In this document: in pieces, positions 32,293-40,292 of the stretch | Position numbering within the stretch: the first letter of the stretch is position 1 | Layout of the letters: each line of letters starts with the position of its first letter | Program-made: the position numbers and the translations under genes | The notes under the pieces: model-generated | The model's input: only the letters and a program-made list of their open reading frames with translations | Told to the model about the DNA's origin: nothing | The model's database searches: none | Source: a virus | Virus record (IMG/VR): IMGVR_UViG_3300042007_000202 | Location: 1 to 64,000 of that record | Length of the DNA stretch: 64,000 nt | Reading direction: 5' to 3' (one strand)

Positions 32293-33125
32293 TGTTCCCT
32301 CCCGGCTTGCCAGCGCTCAAGGGCTTCCTTGTCGATCCGGCCGTCCAGACCCATGAGCTGGTCCAGCCGTTCGCGGGCGGCCACGTCGTTGCGGGCGATG
32401 TCCAGCCCGTCGGGCCGGGGGTGCTCCCAGCCCTCCCACTCCACCAGCGTCGGGTAGGAGTCGGGCCCGGCCGCCAGGAACTCGCTGAACTGGTCGTCGC
32501 ACCACGGTGGCACCCACGCCCCCGACCGGCACACGTACACCGCGTCGTACCAGACGTCGGGGTTGGTGCCGTCGTCCACGCGCCGGTCCACGGGGACCAG
32601 CGGCTCCGGCTCCACCCGGCCCACCGCCTGACGCCAGGCCGGGTATGTCACCTCCAGGCGGGAGCCGTGCCCGTAGTGGACCAGCATCCAGTCCTCACAG
32701 GACACCCGGCCGGTCTTCTTCCACTCCTCATACGAGCGGGTCTTGTTGTAGCCGGAGTCGTGGTGGGCGTCCCACAGGGACACGGTGTGCCAGTGGTTGA
32801 CGCCGTACTCCTCATCCAGCCCCAGCGACGACGGCAGGATGTTCCCGGCGTGCAGGTTGCTGTCGCCGTATAGGACGCTGACGCCGTCCTCGTTGAACCG
32901 GAAGCGGTCCCAGAACCCCTCGTAGCCCTCGCAGCGGGGCAGCTCCATGCCGTGACGCAGGAACGCCGACGCCCGGCCGCCCCAGCACACGGCGCTCAGG
33001 TAGAACGGGGCCTCCCTGTGGTCCCAGAGGTACATGAGCGAATCCGGGCCCGGCTCGGCCCGCATCGCGGGGTTGGGGAAGAAGAAGTCCCAGTCCACCA
33101 CCAGCAGCTTCAGCTCAGCGCTCAT
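32289..33125 (-). CDS. Possible UPF0489/arginase-fold protein
   Basis: 278 aa, ATG at 33125. Begins LKLLVVDWDFFFPNP and has LYGDSNLHAG and LWDAHHDSGYN in the middle. D-x-D-FF at the start and D-x-HHD later resemble the metal sites of the UPF0489/arginase-deacetylase fold. The Trp-rich C-terminus is unusual. Call is tentative; an uncharacterised accessory protein is the safe reading. Confidence 0.8.
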   Translation of the reverse strand: MSAELKLLVVDWDFFFPNPAMRAEPGPDSLMYLWDHREAPFYLSAVCWGGRASAFLRHGMELPRCEGYEGFWDRFRFNEDGVSVLYGDSNLHAGNILPSSLGLDEEYGVNHWHTVSLWDAHHDSGYNKTRSYEEWKKTGRVSCEDWMLVHYGHGSRLEVTYPAWRQAVGRVEPEPLVPVDRRVDDGTNPDVWYDAVYVCRSGAWVPPWCDDQFSEFLAAGPDSYPTLVEWEGWEHPRPDGLDIARNDVAARERLDQLMGLDGRIDKEALERWQAGREQ

Positions 33126-33369
33126 CGCTGCCCCCTTCCCGGCGACTCTCCGCGCCCGTCAGCAAGTCGAGCACGAGCAGCGGCCACAGCGCCACGGCCA
33201 GCAGCAGCACAGGGGTCATGACAGCGGCGAAGACGACCGGGCGGAAGCGGGGGTCCGGCTTGATGGCGTATCGGTATGCCCCGGCCAGGCCGTCGGGGAA
33301 GGTGAAGCCGATGACGGCCATGCCCACGGCCAGCCAAGCCAGGCCCCCCAGTGCGATCGTGACGGTCAC
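33115..33369 (-). CDS. Two-span membrane protein, 84 aa
   Basis: GTG at 33369 after GGCGGAG. Hydrophobic segments about residues 2-22 (TVTIALGGLAWLAVGMAVIGF) and 47-70 (FAAVMTPVLLLAVALWPLLV). It overlaps the next gene. Function unknown. Confidence 0.75.
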   Translation of the reverse strand: MTVTIALGGLAWLAVGMAVIGFTFPDGLAGAYRYAIKPDPRFRPVVFAAVMTPVLLLAVALWPLLVLDLLTGAESRREGGSDER

Positions 33370-33406
33370 TTCTGCTCCGCCTTCCAGTTGGCCTGCATCG
33401 GCAGGT

Positions 33407-33574
33407 TCAGTTCCATGTGCCACGCTCCGTGTCCCACCGGCCCTCGCAGGCCGGGCAGTCCCTCACCGGCATTTCAGTGGTGTGCGCGCCGGGGTCGTTG
33501 GTGTGTCCGTCTGCGCCGACCATGTGCGTTCCGCCGCCCCGGAACAGCCCCTGGGCGAACTCGTCTGCGTTCAT
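33407..33574 (-). CDS. Small CxxC protein, 55 aa
   Basis: ATG at 33574 after GGGGGCGG. It ends DCPACEGRWDTERGTWN. It is followed by a 16-codon frame (33366-33416) that links it to the membrane protein gene. Support is the start site and codon use. Confidence 0.6.
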   Translation of the reverse strand: MNADEFAQGLFRGGGTHMVGADGHTNDPGAHTTEMPVRDCPACEGRWDTERGTWN

Positions 33575-33644
33575 CGCTGCCGCCCCCTGGCGCCCCGCCC
33601 GGCCGCAAGGGCGGTGCCGGGCCGGGGGGCCGTCTGCGTCTTGG

Positions 33645-34187
33645 TCACTGGCCCTTCCCCCGCTCCGCGTACCAGATCATCTGCATGACGCGGAGGATGG
33701 CGTCCTCGGCCTGGTCGTCCTGCACCAGGTCTCGAAGCGTCCGCTTCCACGTCGGGTCCAGGTCCTCAAGGAACGCCTCGCTCAGCGGGGGCACGTCGGC
33801 CAGGAACTTGAGCGCCTTCTCGCGCCGCTCCTCGGGCGTGAGCTGGGGCAGCGTGTACTCCCGGCCGCCGTCGTTGTACGGCTCCTTGATGACGGCGCCG
33901 CCGGGCGACAGGCGCCACACCTCCTCGGGCTCGTCTCCGGGCTCGGGGCGGGGCTCTCCGGCCTTGCGGCGCCACACCAGCAGGTAGCCGGTCATGTCGG
34001 CCTCCGGGAACGCCACCTCGGGGCGGGGCGTGGCGGAGGTGTCCTCGTGCACGAAGAAGGTGCCGGAGGACTGCTTGCGGGCGCGGAGCTGGAGCGCGAC
34101 GCTGGCCCGCTCCACGGAGGGGAACGCCTCCAGGGCGCCCACCGTCTCGGTGTTCCTGTTGTAGTGGTGGACGGCGTAGATGGTCAT
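33645..34187 (-). CDS. Hypothetical protein, 180 aa
   Basis: ATG at 34187. N-terminal MTIYAVHHYNRNTETVG suggests a small alpha/beta fold; the rest is acidic and helical. No family recognised. Confidence 0.78.
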   Translation of the reverse strand: MTIYAVHHYNRNTETVGALEAFPSVERASVALQLRARKQSSGTFFVHEDTSATPRPEVAFPEADMTGYLLVWRRKAGEPRPEPGDEPEEVWRLSPGGAVIKEPYNDGGREYTLPQLTPEERREKALKFLADVPPLSEAFLEDLDPTWKRTLRDLVQDDQAEDAILRVMQMIWYAERGKGQ

Positions 34188-34199
34188 GCGGGCGGCTCC

Positions 34200-34733
34200 T
34201 TACGGGTAGCTGCGCAGTTCGGCTTCGGCTTGCAGGTCTTCGTTGGTGTCACCCAGCCACGCGGATGCGTGGAAGGTGCGCGGGTCGCTCTCGTGGAACG
34301 GGATGTAGTCGTCGTCGCCGTGCAGGCGGTAGGCGTGCGCGCCGGGGGTGTCGTGGCCGGGGCCGGGCTCGCCGTCCGGGTACGGCTCGTCCAGTTGGCA
34401 CATCTTCACGTCGCCGGTGCGGCGGAGGCTGCCCCAGGGGCAGACGTGGCCGGAGACGGCGAACATGGGCTTGTCTGTGGGTGAGCCGTCGGGGTAGTGG
34501 TAGACGGGTGTCTCGGGCATGTCGGGCGCGGCCAGCCGCAGCGCCGCCAGCACCCGCCGGACCACCTCGTTGCACTTCTCCGTGTCGTGGTCGACGACGG
34601 CGGTGACGTTGATGGCGGCCTGCTTGATCAGGTGCTCGGGGACCCGCGCCAGCCTCTCCGGCTGCGTGAACTCCTCCGGCGGCTGGGGCGTCCCGTGCGG
34701 GCAGCGCTCCGCGATATGAAAGTGCGGTGTCAT
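34200..34733 (-). CDS. Hypothetical protein, 177 aa
   Basis: ATG at 34733 overlapping the previous stop (ATGA). Several His/Cys (HFHIAERCPHG, HVCPWG). No family recognised. Confidence 0.78.
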   Translation of the reverse strand: MTPHFHIAERCPHGTPQPPEEFTQPERLARVPEHLIKQAAINVTAVVDHDTEKCNEVVRRVLAALRLAAPDMPETPVYHYPDGSPTDKPMFAVSGHVCPWGSLRRTGDVKMCQLDEPYPDGEPGPGHDTPGAHAYRLHGDDDYIPFHESDPRTFHASAWLGDTNEDLQAEAELRSYP

Positions 34734-35278
34734 GAGGGCTCCTGTGCGTCTTGCTGGGGCCACGGCAGGCCCTTCTGGAGGGCGGCGTATGCCTCCGCCC
34801 TGAAACGCTCCCACTGCGCCGTGTGGAGCGTCCTGAGCATGTGGTCGGCGGCGGTCGCCGCCTGCATCCACAGGATGTCGTCCTGGTGCTTGTCGTTACA
34901 CTCCCTCAGCGCGAGGACCTTACGGGCGGACATGAAGTACGTGGTGCGGGCCTGGGCGCCGCCGATCGGCTGGCCCAGCTCCTTCCACTGGAAGGCCTCC
35001 ATGCCTTCGACCAGCCCGTCCATCTCCATCGCCGCCAGGAGCCGTTCCGTGGCCGCGTAATCGATCACGGAACGGGCCCAGGTGACGGCTTCGTTCCTGC
35101 GCTGGCCGGTGGGCTGCACTCCGTACAGGCGGGCCGCAGCGATCAGCAGGTGGGCGCGGGTCATGGGGGCGGGTGCGCTGTCCAGGATGGTCAGGATCTG
35201 CCCCTTGGTCGGCACGGGCTTGTCCGCGTGGATGGGGGCGGGGTCCCCGGCGAGGGGGTACCGGCGGGCCCGGCTCAC
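34730..35278 (-). CDS. Hypothetical protein, 182 aa
   Basis: GTG at 35278 overlapping the previous TGA. Near its start it reads APIHADKP, because a 12-mer copy (35222-35233) is translated. The body is helical with KGQILTILDSAPAPMTRAHL, resembling a winged-helix opening. No family assigned. Confidence 0.76.
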   Translation of the reverse strand: MSRARRYPLAGDPAPIHADKPVPTKGQILTILDSAPAPMTRAHLLIAAARLYGVQPTGQRRNEAVTWARSVIDYAATERLLAAMEMDGLVEGMEAFQWKELGQPIGGAQARTTYFMSARKVLALRECNDKHQDDILWMQAATAADHMLRTLHTAQWERFRAEAYAALQKGLPWPQQDAQEPS

Positions 35279-35625
35279 CGCTCCGCCTCCCGGAACGCGT
35301 TGTTCAGCGCGGTCACGAGCTTCTCCGAGCGTTCCACCAGCCACTCCGGGGCGCCGTCTTCCACGGTCAGCGGGCCGGACAGCAGGACGTTCCCGTGGCG
35401 GGTGCCGGGCTGGCGGTCGGACTTGCGCAACCACACGCCGTCCACGGCGGCGGCGCGCACGGACCAGTGGCCGTCGCACCCGCGCAGGGTGACCAGGGCG
35501 TAGTGCGCGGCCAGGTCGCGGGGGTTGCTCCTGCCGACTTCCCTGACCGGCTCGGCGCCTTCCGGCGGCACGATCCCCTGCATGAGTTCGCCGTCGCGCC
35601 ACACGGCGCTCTCGCTGCCGCTCAC
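35275..35625 (-). CDS. Hypothetical protein, 116 aa
   Basis: ATG at 35625, overlaps both neighbours. HYALVTLRGCDGHWSVRAAA looks like a beta sheet edge. No family recognised. Confidence 0.76.
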   Translation of the reverse strand: MSGSESAVWRDGELMQGIVPPEGAEPVREVGRSNPRDLAAHYALVTLRGCDGHWSVRAAAVDGVWLRKSDRQPGTRHGNVLLSGPLTVEDGAPEWLVERSEKLVTALNNAFREAER

Positions 35626-36152
35626 CGTCCCCGCCTCTCTTCCGCGCGGGCGCGGCCTTCACCCACGAGGACGCCGGTGAGGAAGGCGATGCTGTCGTGC
35701 CACACCTGCTCGCGCTCCTGGGGGGTGAGCCCGTCGACCACCTCGGCCAGGCGGGCCGGGTCGCACACGGCGGCCAGGGCGCCGTCCGGCGCGACGGCCG
35801 CGTCCATGCGGAGGGACTTCAAGGCGCGCAGGGTCGGTTCGCTGACCACCTCAGCGACGGCGGGGGTGGCGGCTTCGGCCACGGCCGCCGCCGTCTCGCC
35901 GGGCATGGCGCCCTGGGCGTGCTGCTCGATGGAGGCGTACATCAGCCAGACGGACAGGGCCTGCTGCGCCAGGGGCGAGTACTGCGAGGCGATGGCGCAG
36001 TGGCGTTCCCTGCACGGCGCGCACAGGTTCCACGACGCGGCGAGCACCTTGGCCAGGTCGGGCGCCTTCTCCAGGATGGGGAAGGTGTCCAGCAGGTAGG
36101 AGGGCGGGGTGTGCGGCGCGCGCGGGCACGGGTTCTTCTCGGGGAGGTTCAC
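35622..36152 (-). CDS. Hypothetical protein, 176 aa
   Basis: ATG at 36152. N-terminal half has CAPCRERHC, a possible metal site; C-terminal half is helical and Ala-rich. No family recognised. Confidence 0.77.
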   Translation of the reverse strand: MNLPEKNPCPRAPHTPPSYLLDTFPILEKAPDLAKVLAASWNLCAPCRERHCAIASQYSPLAQQALSVWLMYASIEQHAQGAMPGETAAAVAEAATPAVAEVVSEPTLRALKSLRMDAAVAPDGALAAVCDPARLAEVVDGLTPQEREQVWHDSIAFLTGVLVGEGRARAEERRGR

Positions 36153-36754
36153 CGGTCGCCTCCCTGGACGGTACGGATGATCTCGGGCAGGGAAGCGTTG
36201 ATGGCGGCGGCCGTCAGTTCCACGGAGTGCAGGGCGTCATCCACCAGCGCGCGGCCGGTGGGCTTGCCGGGCGTGACGAGCGTGATCTGCGGGATGTGGC
36301 GGATGGTCGCCACGGTGGTGACGACCGGGCGGTCCGGCCGGACGCGGGGCTGCTGGAGGTAGGCGTAGTCGTCGCTCGACCAGTGGTGGTACGTGCCCCA
36401 GTCGTCGTACGTGTACGGGATCTTGGCGGCCAAGTCCCGATGCCGGAGCGGGAGTTCAACGGTGACCACCAGCCGGTCGCCGTCTTCGTCGTACCCGAGG
36501 GTGATCTTGTTGATGTCCGGCCGGAACTCCACCAGGCTGGGCGAGCTGACCTCCACCGTGGCCACCTGCCACGCCTGGATGGCGAACGCGATGGGCTCCA
36601 GCGGCTTCTTCTCCGGCTGCTCCCACGGGTCTTGGAACGACGGCTCACGCGCGCCGACGTAACTCCCGTACCGGGAGTAGCCGTTACTGGCGTTCTCGGC
36701 GTCGTGCTTTCGGTCCACGTGGACGATGTAGTCCGGGCCCCACGGCGTACTCAC
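36149..36754 (-). CDS. Hypothetical protein, 201 aa
   Basis: GTG at 36754 overlapping the previous stop. Beta-rich centre (DRLVVTVELPLRHRDLA) and a helical end. No family recognised. Confidence 0.77.
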   Translation of the reverse strand: MSTPWGPDYIVHVDRKHDAENASNGYSRYGSYVGAREPSFQDPWEQPEKKPLEPIAFAIQAWQVATVEVSSPSLVEFRPDINKITLGYDEDGDRLVVTVELPLRHRDLAAKIPYTYDDWGTYHHWSSDDYAYLQQPRVRPDRPVVTTVATIRHIPQITLVTPGKPTGRALVDDALHSVELTAAAINASLPEIIRTVQGGDR

Positions 36755-37173
36755 TGGCCTTCCTCCTGTGCGATGTAGCGGAGCCTCTTGTAGGCCCGGC
36801 GGGTGATGCGGTCGGCGTTGTCGGCCTGGGGGCCCAGGGCGGCGAGCAGCGCCCTGGCGTCCTCCGGGTTGATGGGTCCGGGGTTGGTGCGGTACTTGCG
36901 CGGCTGCCGGGCGGGGAGCGTGACCTTGGGGTGGTAGCACTTCTCCCGCCGCCCGCTCTCGCCGTACGGCACCTTCCAGGCCCGGTCCTTGTCGGCGCTG
37001 TACAGGCTGTTGAGGGTGACCGTGACCTCACGCCCGCACAGGCGGCACGTCGCCTCGAACCGCTCGTCATAGTGCTCCGGCACGCCGCTCTTGGGCTGGT
37101 ACTCGGAGCGGTCGACCAGCGCCTCCTTCTCCTCCTGCGTGAGCTTGGCGACTCCGCGCGGGCGCTCGTACAT
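36751..37173 (-). CDS. Hypothetical zinc-finger-like protein, 140 aa
   Basis: ATG at 37173. CRLCG near residue 43 and CYHP near 79 could bind zinc; ends basic and helical. Behind it on the operon is a 12-mer and a hairpin. Confidence 0.77.
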   Translation of the reverse strand: MYERPRGVAKLTQEEKEALVDRSEYQPKSGVPEHYDERFEATCRLCGREVTVTLNSLYSADKDRAWKVPYGESGRREKCYHPKVTLPARQPRKYRTNPGPINPEDARALLAALGPQADNADRITRRAYKRLRYIAQEEGQ

Positions 37174-37184
37174 GGGGGCCTCTC

Positions 37185-37196
37185 GATCTGCGTGGA
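37185..37196 (-). promoter_or_regulatory. Junction 12-mer (minus: ATCCACGCAGAT)
   Basis: Exact consensus on the minus strand, 12 bp before the start of the 36751-37173 gene. Confidence 0.7.
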
Positions 37197-37199
37197 TGG

Positions 37200-37227
37200 G
37201 GCCGGGTGGGCCCCCGGCCACCCGGCC
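37200..37227 (-). terminator. Hairpin between operon genes
   Basis: GGCCGGGTGG / CCACCCGGCC, perfect 10-bp stem with an 8-base loop. Confidence 0.55.
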
Positions 37228-37241
37228 GGGGGCGGGGGTGG

Positions 37242-38594
37242 TCAGGGGCACTCGGTGCACCACCCGCCCGCCTTGCGGATCTTGCCCTCGTCGCTGAGGC
37301 GGTCCAGGTGGTGGAGGGTCTTGTGGGTCTTGCAGGCCAGGGCGTAGCGGCTGTCCTGGCGGACTACCTCCGCGCCCGCCTTGGGCTTGTCGTAGAGCAG
37401 CTCCCAGCCGTCCACCGACGACGCGCCCAGGGCCTCGCGGCGGCCGGTCCGGCGGGCGGGCTTGGCGTCGCCCTGCGGGGCCTTGGGCTCGCTGGCGGGG
37501 ACGGTCGGGGCCGGGGTCTGGGCGGGCGCCTGCTGGGGCGTCTCGGGGGCCGTGGCGACCGGCGCGGCGGGGATCTCGTCCACGGGGGTGAAGACGGCGA
37601 CGCCCACGCGGTCGGAGCGGATGCCCTTGTAGACCTCGTTGCGCTTGATGGTCGCCTTGACCGTGACGAGCTGGTTCTCCTCCAGGTCCCAGGCGGACTT
37701 GGAGCTGGTGTTGGTGACCCAGGTGATGCCGGTGTCGGCGCCCTGGCCCTCCACCTTGACGAACAGGTACTCGCCGTCGCAGCGGTTCTCGATCTTGACG
37801 ACCTTGCCGGAGATGGTCATCCGGGGGCCCTTGGCGCCCGGGGGGACCTCGGCGGCGTGGCGGGTGGCGGCGGCGCGCTCGGCCTGGGCTGCGGTGTCGT
37901 CGTTGCGGACCACGGCCCGCAGGTACGCGGTGGACTGGGCTTCGAGGCAGCTGCCGTAGCGGATGGAGCGGATCATTTCCTGGATGCGGGCGGAGTAGAG
38001 GTCGAACACTTCGGACTCGATGACGAACTGGGCCCAGTGGCGGCCGTCGTCCAGGACGGCGGTCTCGGCGAGGCGGTCGGAGCGGTGCCGGGGGGTCTGC
38101 GCGGCCTCCTCGGTGTCCTCGATCTGGACGTAGTAGTCCATTTCCTCCTTGCCGGAGGGGGTGAGCGCCTCGGCCCAGGCGACCAGCTCGGGGTTGGCGG
38201 TGCGCCACGCGGCGATCTCCGCCTCCCTCTTCTCGAAGGCCTTGCGCTGCTTGGTGGACTCGGCCTTCACGGAGCGGGCGATGTTCCGGAGCTTGGTCTC
38301 GAACTCCTCGCCGTCGCTCCAGTAGTCGGTGACGCCGTGGCCCGCGCACTCGTAGCAGATGCCGTTGTCGGGGCCGTAGCCGATGTTGCCGGAGCCGCCG
38401 CACTTCCAGCAGAGGCTGTACCACATGTCGTCCATGCGGGCGAACTGGCGGGTCTTGGTGTGGTGGGGGGCGGTCCACTTGTACTCGCGGATCTCGTCCA
38501 CGTGGACCCGGCCGGTCGACCAGCCCACCATCGTGAAGTTCTCGCCGGTCAGGACGGTGAAGGTGGTCTCGATGTCGGCGGCCTGGGCGGTCAT
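37242..38594 (-). CDS. DnaJ-type zinc finger + OB-like protein with shared C-terminal module
   Basis: 450 aa, ATG after GGGGAGCCCGCC. Residues about 60-90 have CWKCGGSGNIG and CYECAGHG, two CxxCxGxG motifs of a DnaJ-type zinc finger. Residues about 255-340 (TISGKVVKIENR..YLFVKV..LVTVKATIKRN) look like an OB fold. A Pro/Ala linker leads to the C-terminal module REALGASSVDGWELLYDKPK...WCTEC shared with the first gene of the window. The OB fold plus zinc sites suggest nucleic-acid binding. First gene behind P7. Confidence 0.82.
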   Translation of the reverse strand: MTAQAADIETTFTVLTGENFTMVGWSTGRVHVDEIREYKWTAPHHTKTRQFARMDDMWYSLCWKCGGSGNIGYGPDNGICYECAGHGVTDYWSDGEEFETKLRNIARSVKAESTKQRKAFEKREAEIAAWRTANPELVAWAEALTPSGKEEMDYYVQIEDTEEAAQTPRHRSDRLAETAVLDDGRHWAQFVIESEVFDLYSARIQEMIRSIRYGSCLEAQSTAYLRAVVRNDDTAAQAERAAATRHAAEVPPGAKGPRMTISGKVVKIENRCDGEYLFVKVEGQGADTGITWVTNTSSKSAWDLEENQLVTVKATIKRNEVYKGIRSDRVGVAVFTPVDEIPAAPVATAPETPQQAPAQTPAPTVPASEPKAPQGDAKPARRTGRREALGASSVDGWELLYDKPKAGAEVVRQDSRYALACKTHKTLHHLDRLSDEGKIRKAGGWCTECP

Positions 38595-38620
38595 GGCGGG
38601 CTCCCCTGGTGGTTGGTGGT

Positions 38621-38635
38621 GGGGGCGGCGCCCCC
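38621..38635 (-). promoter_or_regulatory. 5' leader hairpin after P7
   Basis: GGGGGC-ggc-GCCCCC, followed on the minus strand by CACCACCAACC and GGGGAGCCCGCCATG, matching the leaders after P1 and P9. Confidence 0.55.
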
Positions 38636-38642
38636 TCTGCTG

Positions 38643-38692
38643 TGTGACACGAGATTATCACGGTCGGTCCGTGCGCACAAATCTCATGTCAC
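38643..38692 (-). promoter_or_regulatory. Promoter-operator P7
   Basis: On the minus strand GTGACATGAGATTTGTG ... TAATCTCGTGTCAC; -35 TTTGTG at 38676-38681, 18-bp spacer, -10 TAATCT at 38652-38657. Good dyad. It should drive the 38594-to-28948 block. Confidence 0.75.
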
Positions 38693-38747
38693 ATCTGAGT
38701 GCGTGAAGAGGGGCCGCCCGCTAGCTGCGGACGGCCCCGGGCCCCGG

Positions 38748-39167
38748 TCAGTACGCGGTACTGCCCGCCGCCAGGCTCTGAATCGCGGCGGCCCGGTGCT
38801 CCGGGCAGTACGCCGTGATGGCCTTGATCACGATCTCCCTGGCGTCTTCGACCTTGGTGCCCCATTCCCAGCCGTTGGGGTAGAGGTCCCACCTGCCGCC
38901 GCCCTGGAGCATCCACGGAACTCCGTGCCCTTCGGCGGCGGAGGCGCACCACCGGGGCGGGAACTCAAGGATCTCCTCATCGGGGGGAGCCTTCTCCAGC
39001 CAGCTCGGCGTGCCCCTGACGGACGCCAGGAACTGTTCACCCGGGCTGACGCTCGGCGGCGGCGCGCTCTTCGGCGTGCTCTCCTGGCTGCCCGCGCCGG
39101 TTTCCCCGGAGCAGCCAGCCAGCAGCGCGACAGCGGCCAGCGCCGCCGCTATGGCCCGCGCCCCCAT
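38748..39167 (-). CDS. Putative lipoprotein, 139 aa
   Basis: ATG at 39167 overlapping the previous stop (TGATG). Signal peptide with lipobox LLAGC around residue 20, then a Ser/Pro linker and a mature part with two more Cys and Trp residues (FPPRWCASAAEG). Expected to be anchored on the outer face of the membrane. Phage lipoproteins often block superinfecting DNA injection; that role is inference here. Confidence 0.82.
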   Translation of the reverse strand: MGARAIAAALAAVALLAGCSGETGAGSQESTPKSAPPPSVSPGEQFLASVRGTPSWLEKAPPDEEILEFPPRWCASAAEGHGVPWMLQGGGRWDLYPNGWEWGTKVEDAREIVIKAITAYCPEHRAAAIQSLAAGSTAY

Positions 39168-39619
39168 CAGTACTTCCCGTTGCCGAGGATCTGGCCGGTC
39201 GCGTTGTAGACCGTGACCAGGCCGTTCTTGCTGGCGTTGCCCCGGCTCTTCTGGAACTCCGCGAACGACGAGGCCAGCAGGGTGGCGGACCCGGTGGCGT
39301 CGGTGTCCATCAGGTCGCCCTTGAAGTCCGTGTGGATGCTGGCCGTGTCCAGGATGTCGTTGTTGTCCTCGCCGCCCTGGATCTTCGTGACGTGCTTGAC
39401 GGCCGCCTGCTCCTGGGGGGTCCCGTTCTTGGCGACGTACGCCTTGAACTCCTCCACCACCGACACGGACGGCGCCTTGGAGGCGGCCTGCTTGGGTGAG
39501 CTGCTGGACGCCTGGTCCTTCTTGGTGGCCGTGCCGTTCTCGCAGGCGGCCAGGCCCAGGACCAGGGCGGCGGACGCGGTGAAGGCGACGGCCGCCGCGC
39601 GGATGGTCTTGCGGTTCAT
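39167..39619 (-). CDS. Putative lipoprotein, 150 aa
   Basis: ATG at 39619. N-terminal KTIRAAAVAFTASAALVLGLAAC gives a lipobox LAAC near residue 26. A Lys/Ser linker follows, then FKAYVAKNGTPQEQAAVKHV and a beta-rich end (SATLLASSFAEF, GLVTVYNATGQ). Secreted and lipid-anchored. It heads a two-gene unit behind P8. Superinfection exclusion or host-surface change is possible but unproven. Confidence 0.83.
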   Translation of the reverse strand: MNRKTIRAAAVAFTASAALVLGLAACENGTATKKDQASSSSPKQAASKAPSVSVVEEFKAYVAKNGTPQEQAAVKHVTKIQGGEDNNDILDTASIHTDFKGDLMDTDATGSATLLASSFAEFQKSRGNASKNGLVTVYNATGQILGNGKY

Positions 39620-39654
39620 GTGGAGGTCCCCCCATGTGCTGTGCGCTGATCGTG

Positions 39655-39707
39655 ACGAGGCGTCACTTTAAGTGCGGGGGATCCCGTGCGCAAACTTTGT
39701 GTCACCC
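39655..39707 (-). promoter_or_regulatory. Promoter-operator P8 for the lipoproteins
   Basis: On the minus strand GTGACACAAAGTTTGCGC, an 18-bp spacer and TAAAGT (39665-39670). The downstream half-site is weak, so only one strong operator half is present, which may give different control from P7. Confidence 0.65.
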
Positions 39708-39767
39708 CCCTCCGGGGGCGGCGCTCCGTCGCTATCGTGAGCCCGAGCGCTGCCCGCCCGGCGGCGC

Positions 39768-40292
39768 TCAGAGGTCGAGCGTGAACTGCAAGCTCACACC
39801 GGAGCAGCCCCCGGCGACGTCGGCCGGGTCCTGGCTGATGAACTCGATACGGTCGCGCTTGAGCGCTTCACAGCAGGCCGCCGCCGCCCGCAGCGCGCGG
39901 GCGTCACGCAGGAACCCCCAGGCGGACTCGGTGCGCTCCTCGCACGAAACCGGCTGACCGTCCTGGCTGACCGGCACACACCGGTACACCCCGGCTTCGA
40001 TCCAGGCGCGCACCCGCATGGGCTGGCACTTCATCACCGAGGTCCGGTTGCCGATGGCCTGGGGGTCCAGCCGGACCACCCGCACGTACGCCTGCCCGCT
40101 GGCGCCGCCCTCGCACTCGCAGTCGCAGAAGTCGGCCGGGGGCTTGCTCGCGCCCCACACCAGACAGCAGGCGCACACCGGCCGCCCGGCCGCCGCCAGC
40201 TCGGCGCACACGCACGCCAGGAACGACTGGAGCTTGGGGCCCAGCGCGGGGTCCGCCTGCTCCGGGGTGAGGACGGGAGGGGGGGTGGTCAC
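39768..40292 (-). CDS. Putative neck / head-completion protein, Cys-rich
   Basis: 174 aa, GTG at 40292 overlapping the previous stop. It has more than ten Cys (ACVCAEL, CACCLVWG, CDCECEGG). It directly follows the connector gene, the place of a head-closure or tail-terminator protein. Call rests on position. Confidence 0.75.
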   Translation of the reverse strand: MTTPPPVLTPEQADPALGPKLQSFLACVCAELAAAGRPVCACCLVWGASKPPADFCDCECEGGASGQAYVRVVRLDPQAIGNRTSVMKCQPMRVRAWIEAGVYRCVPVSQDGQPVSCEERTESAWGFLRDARALRAAAACCEALKRDRIEFISQDPADVAGGCSGVSLQFTLDL

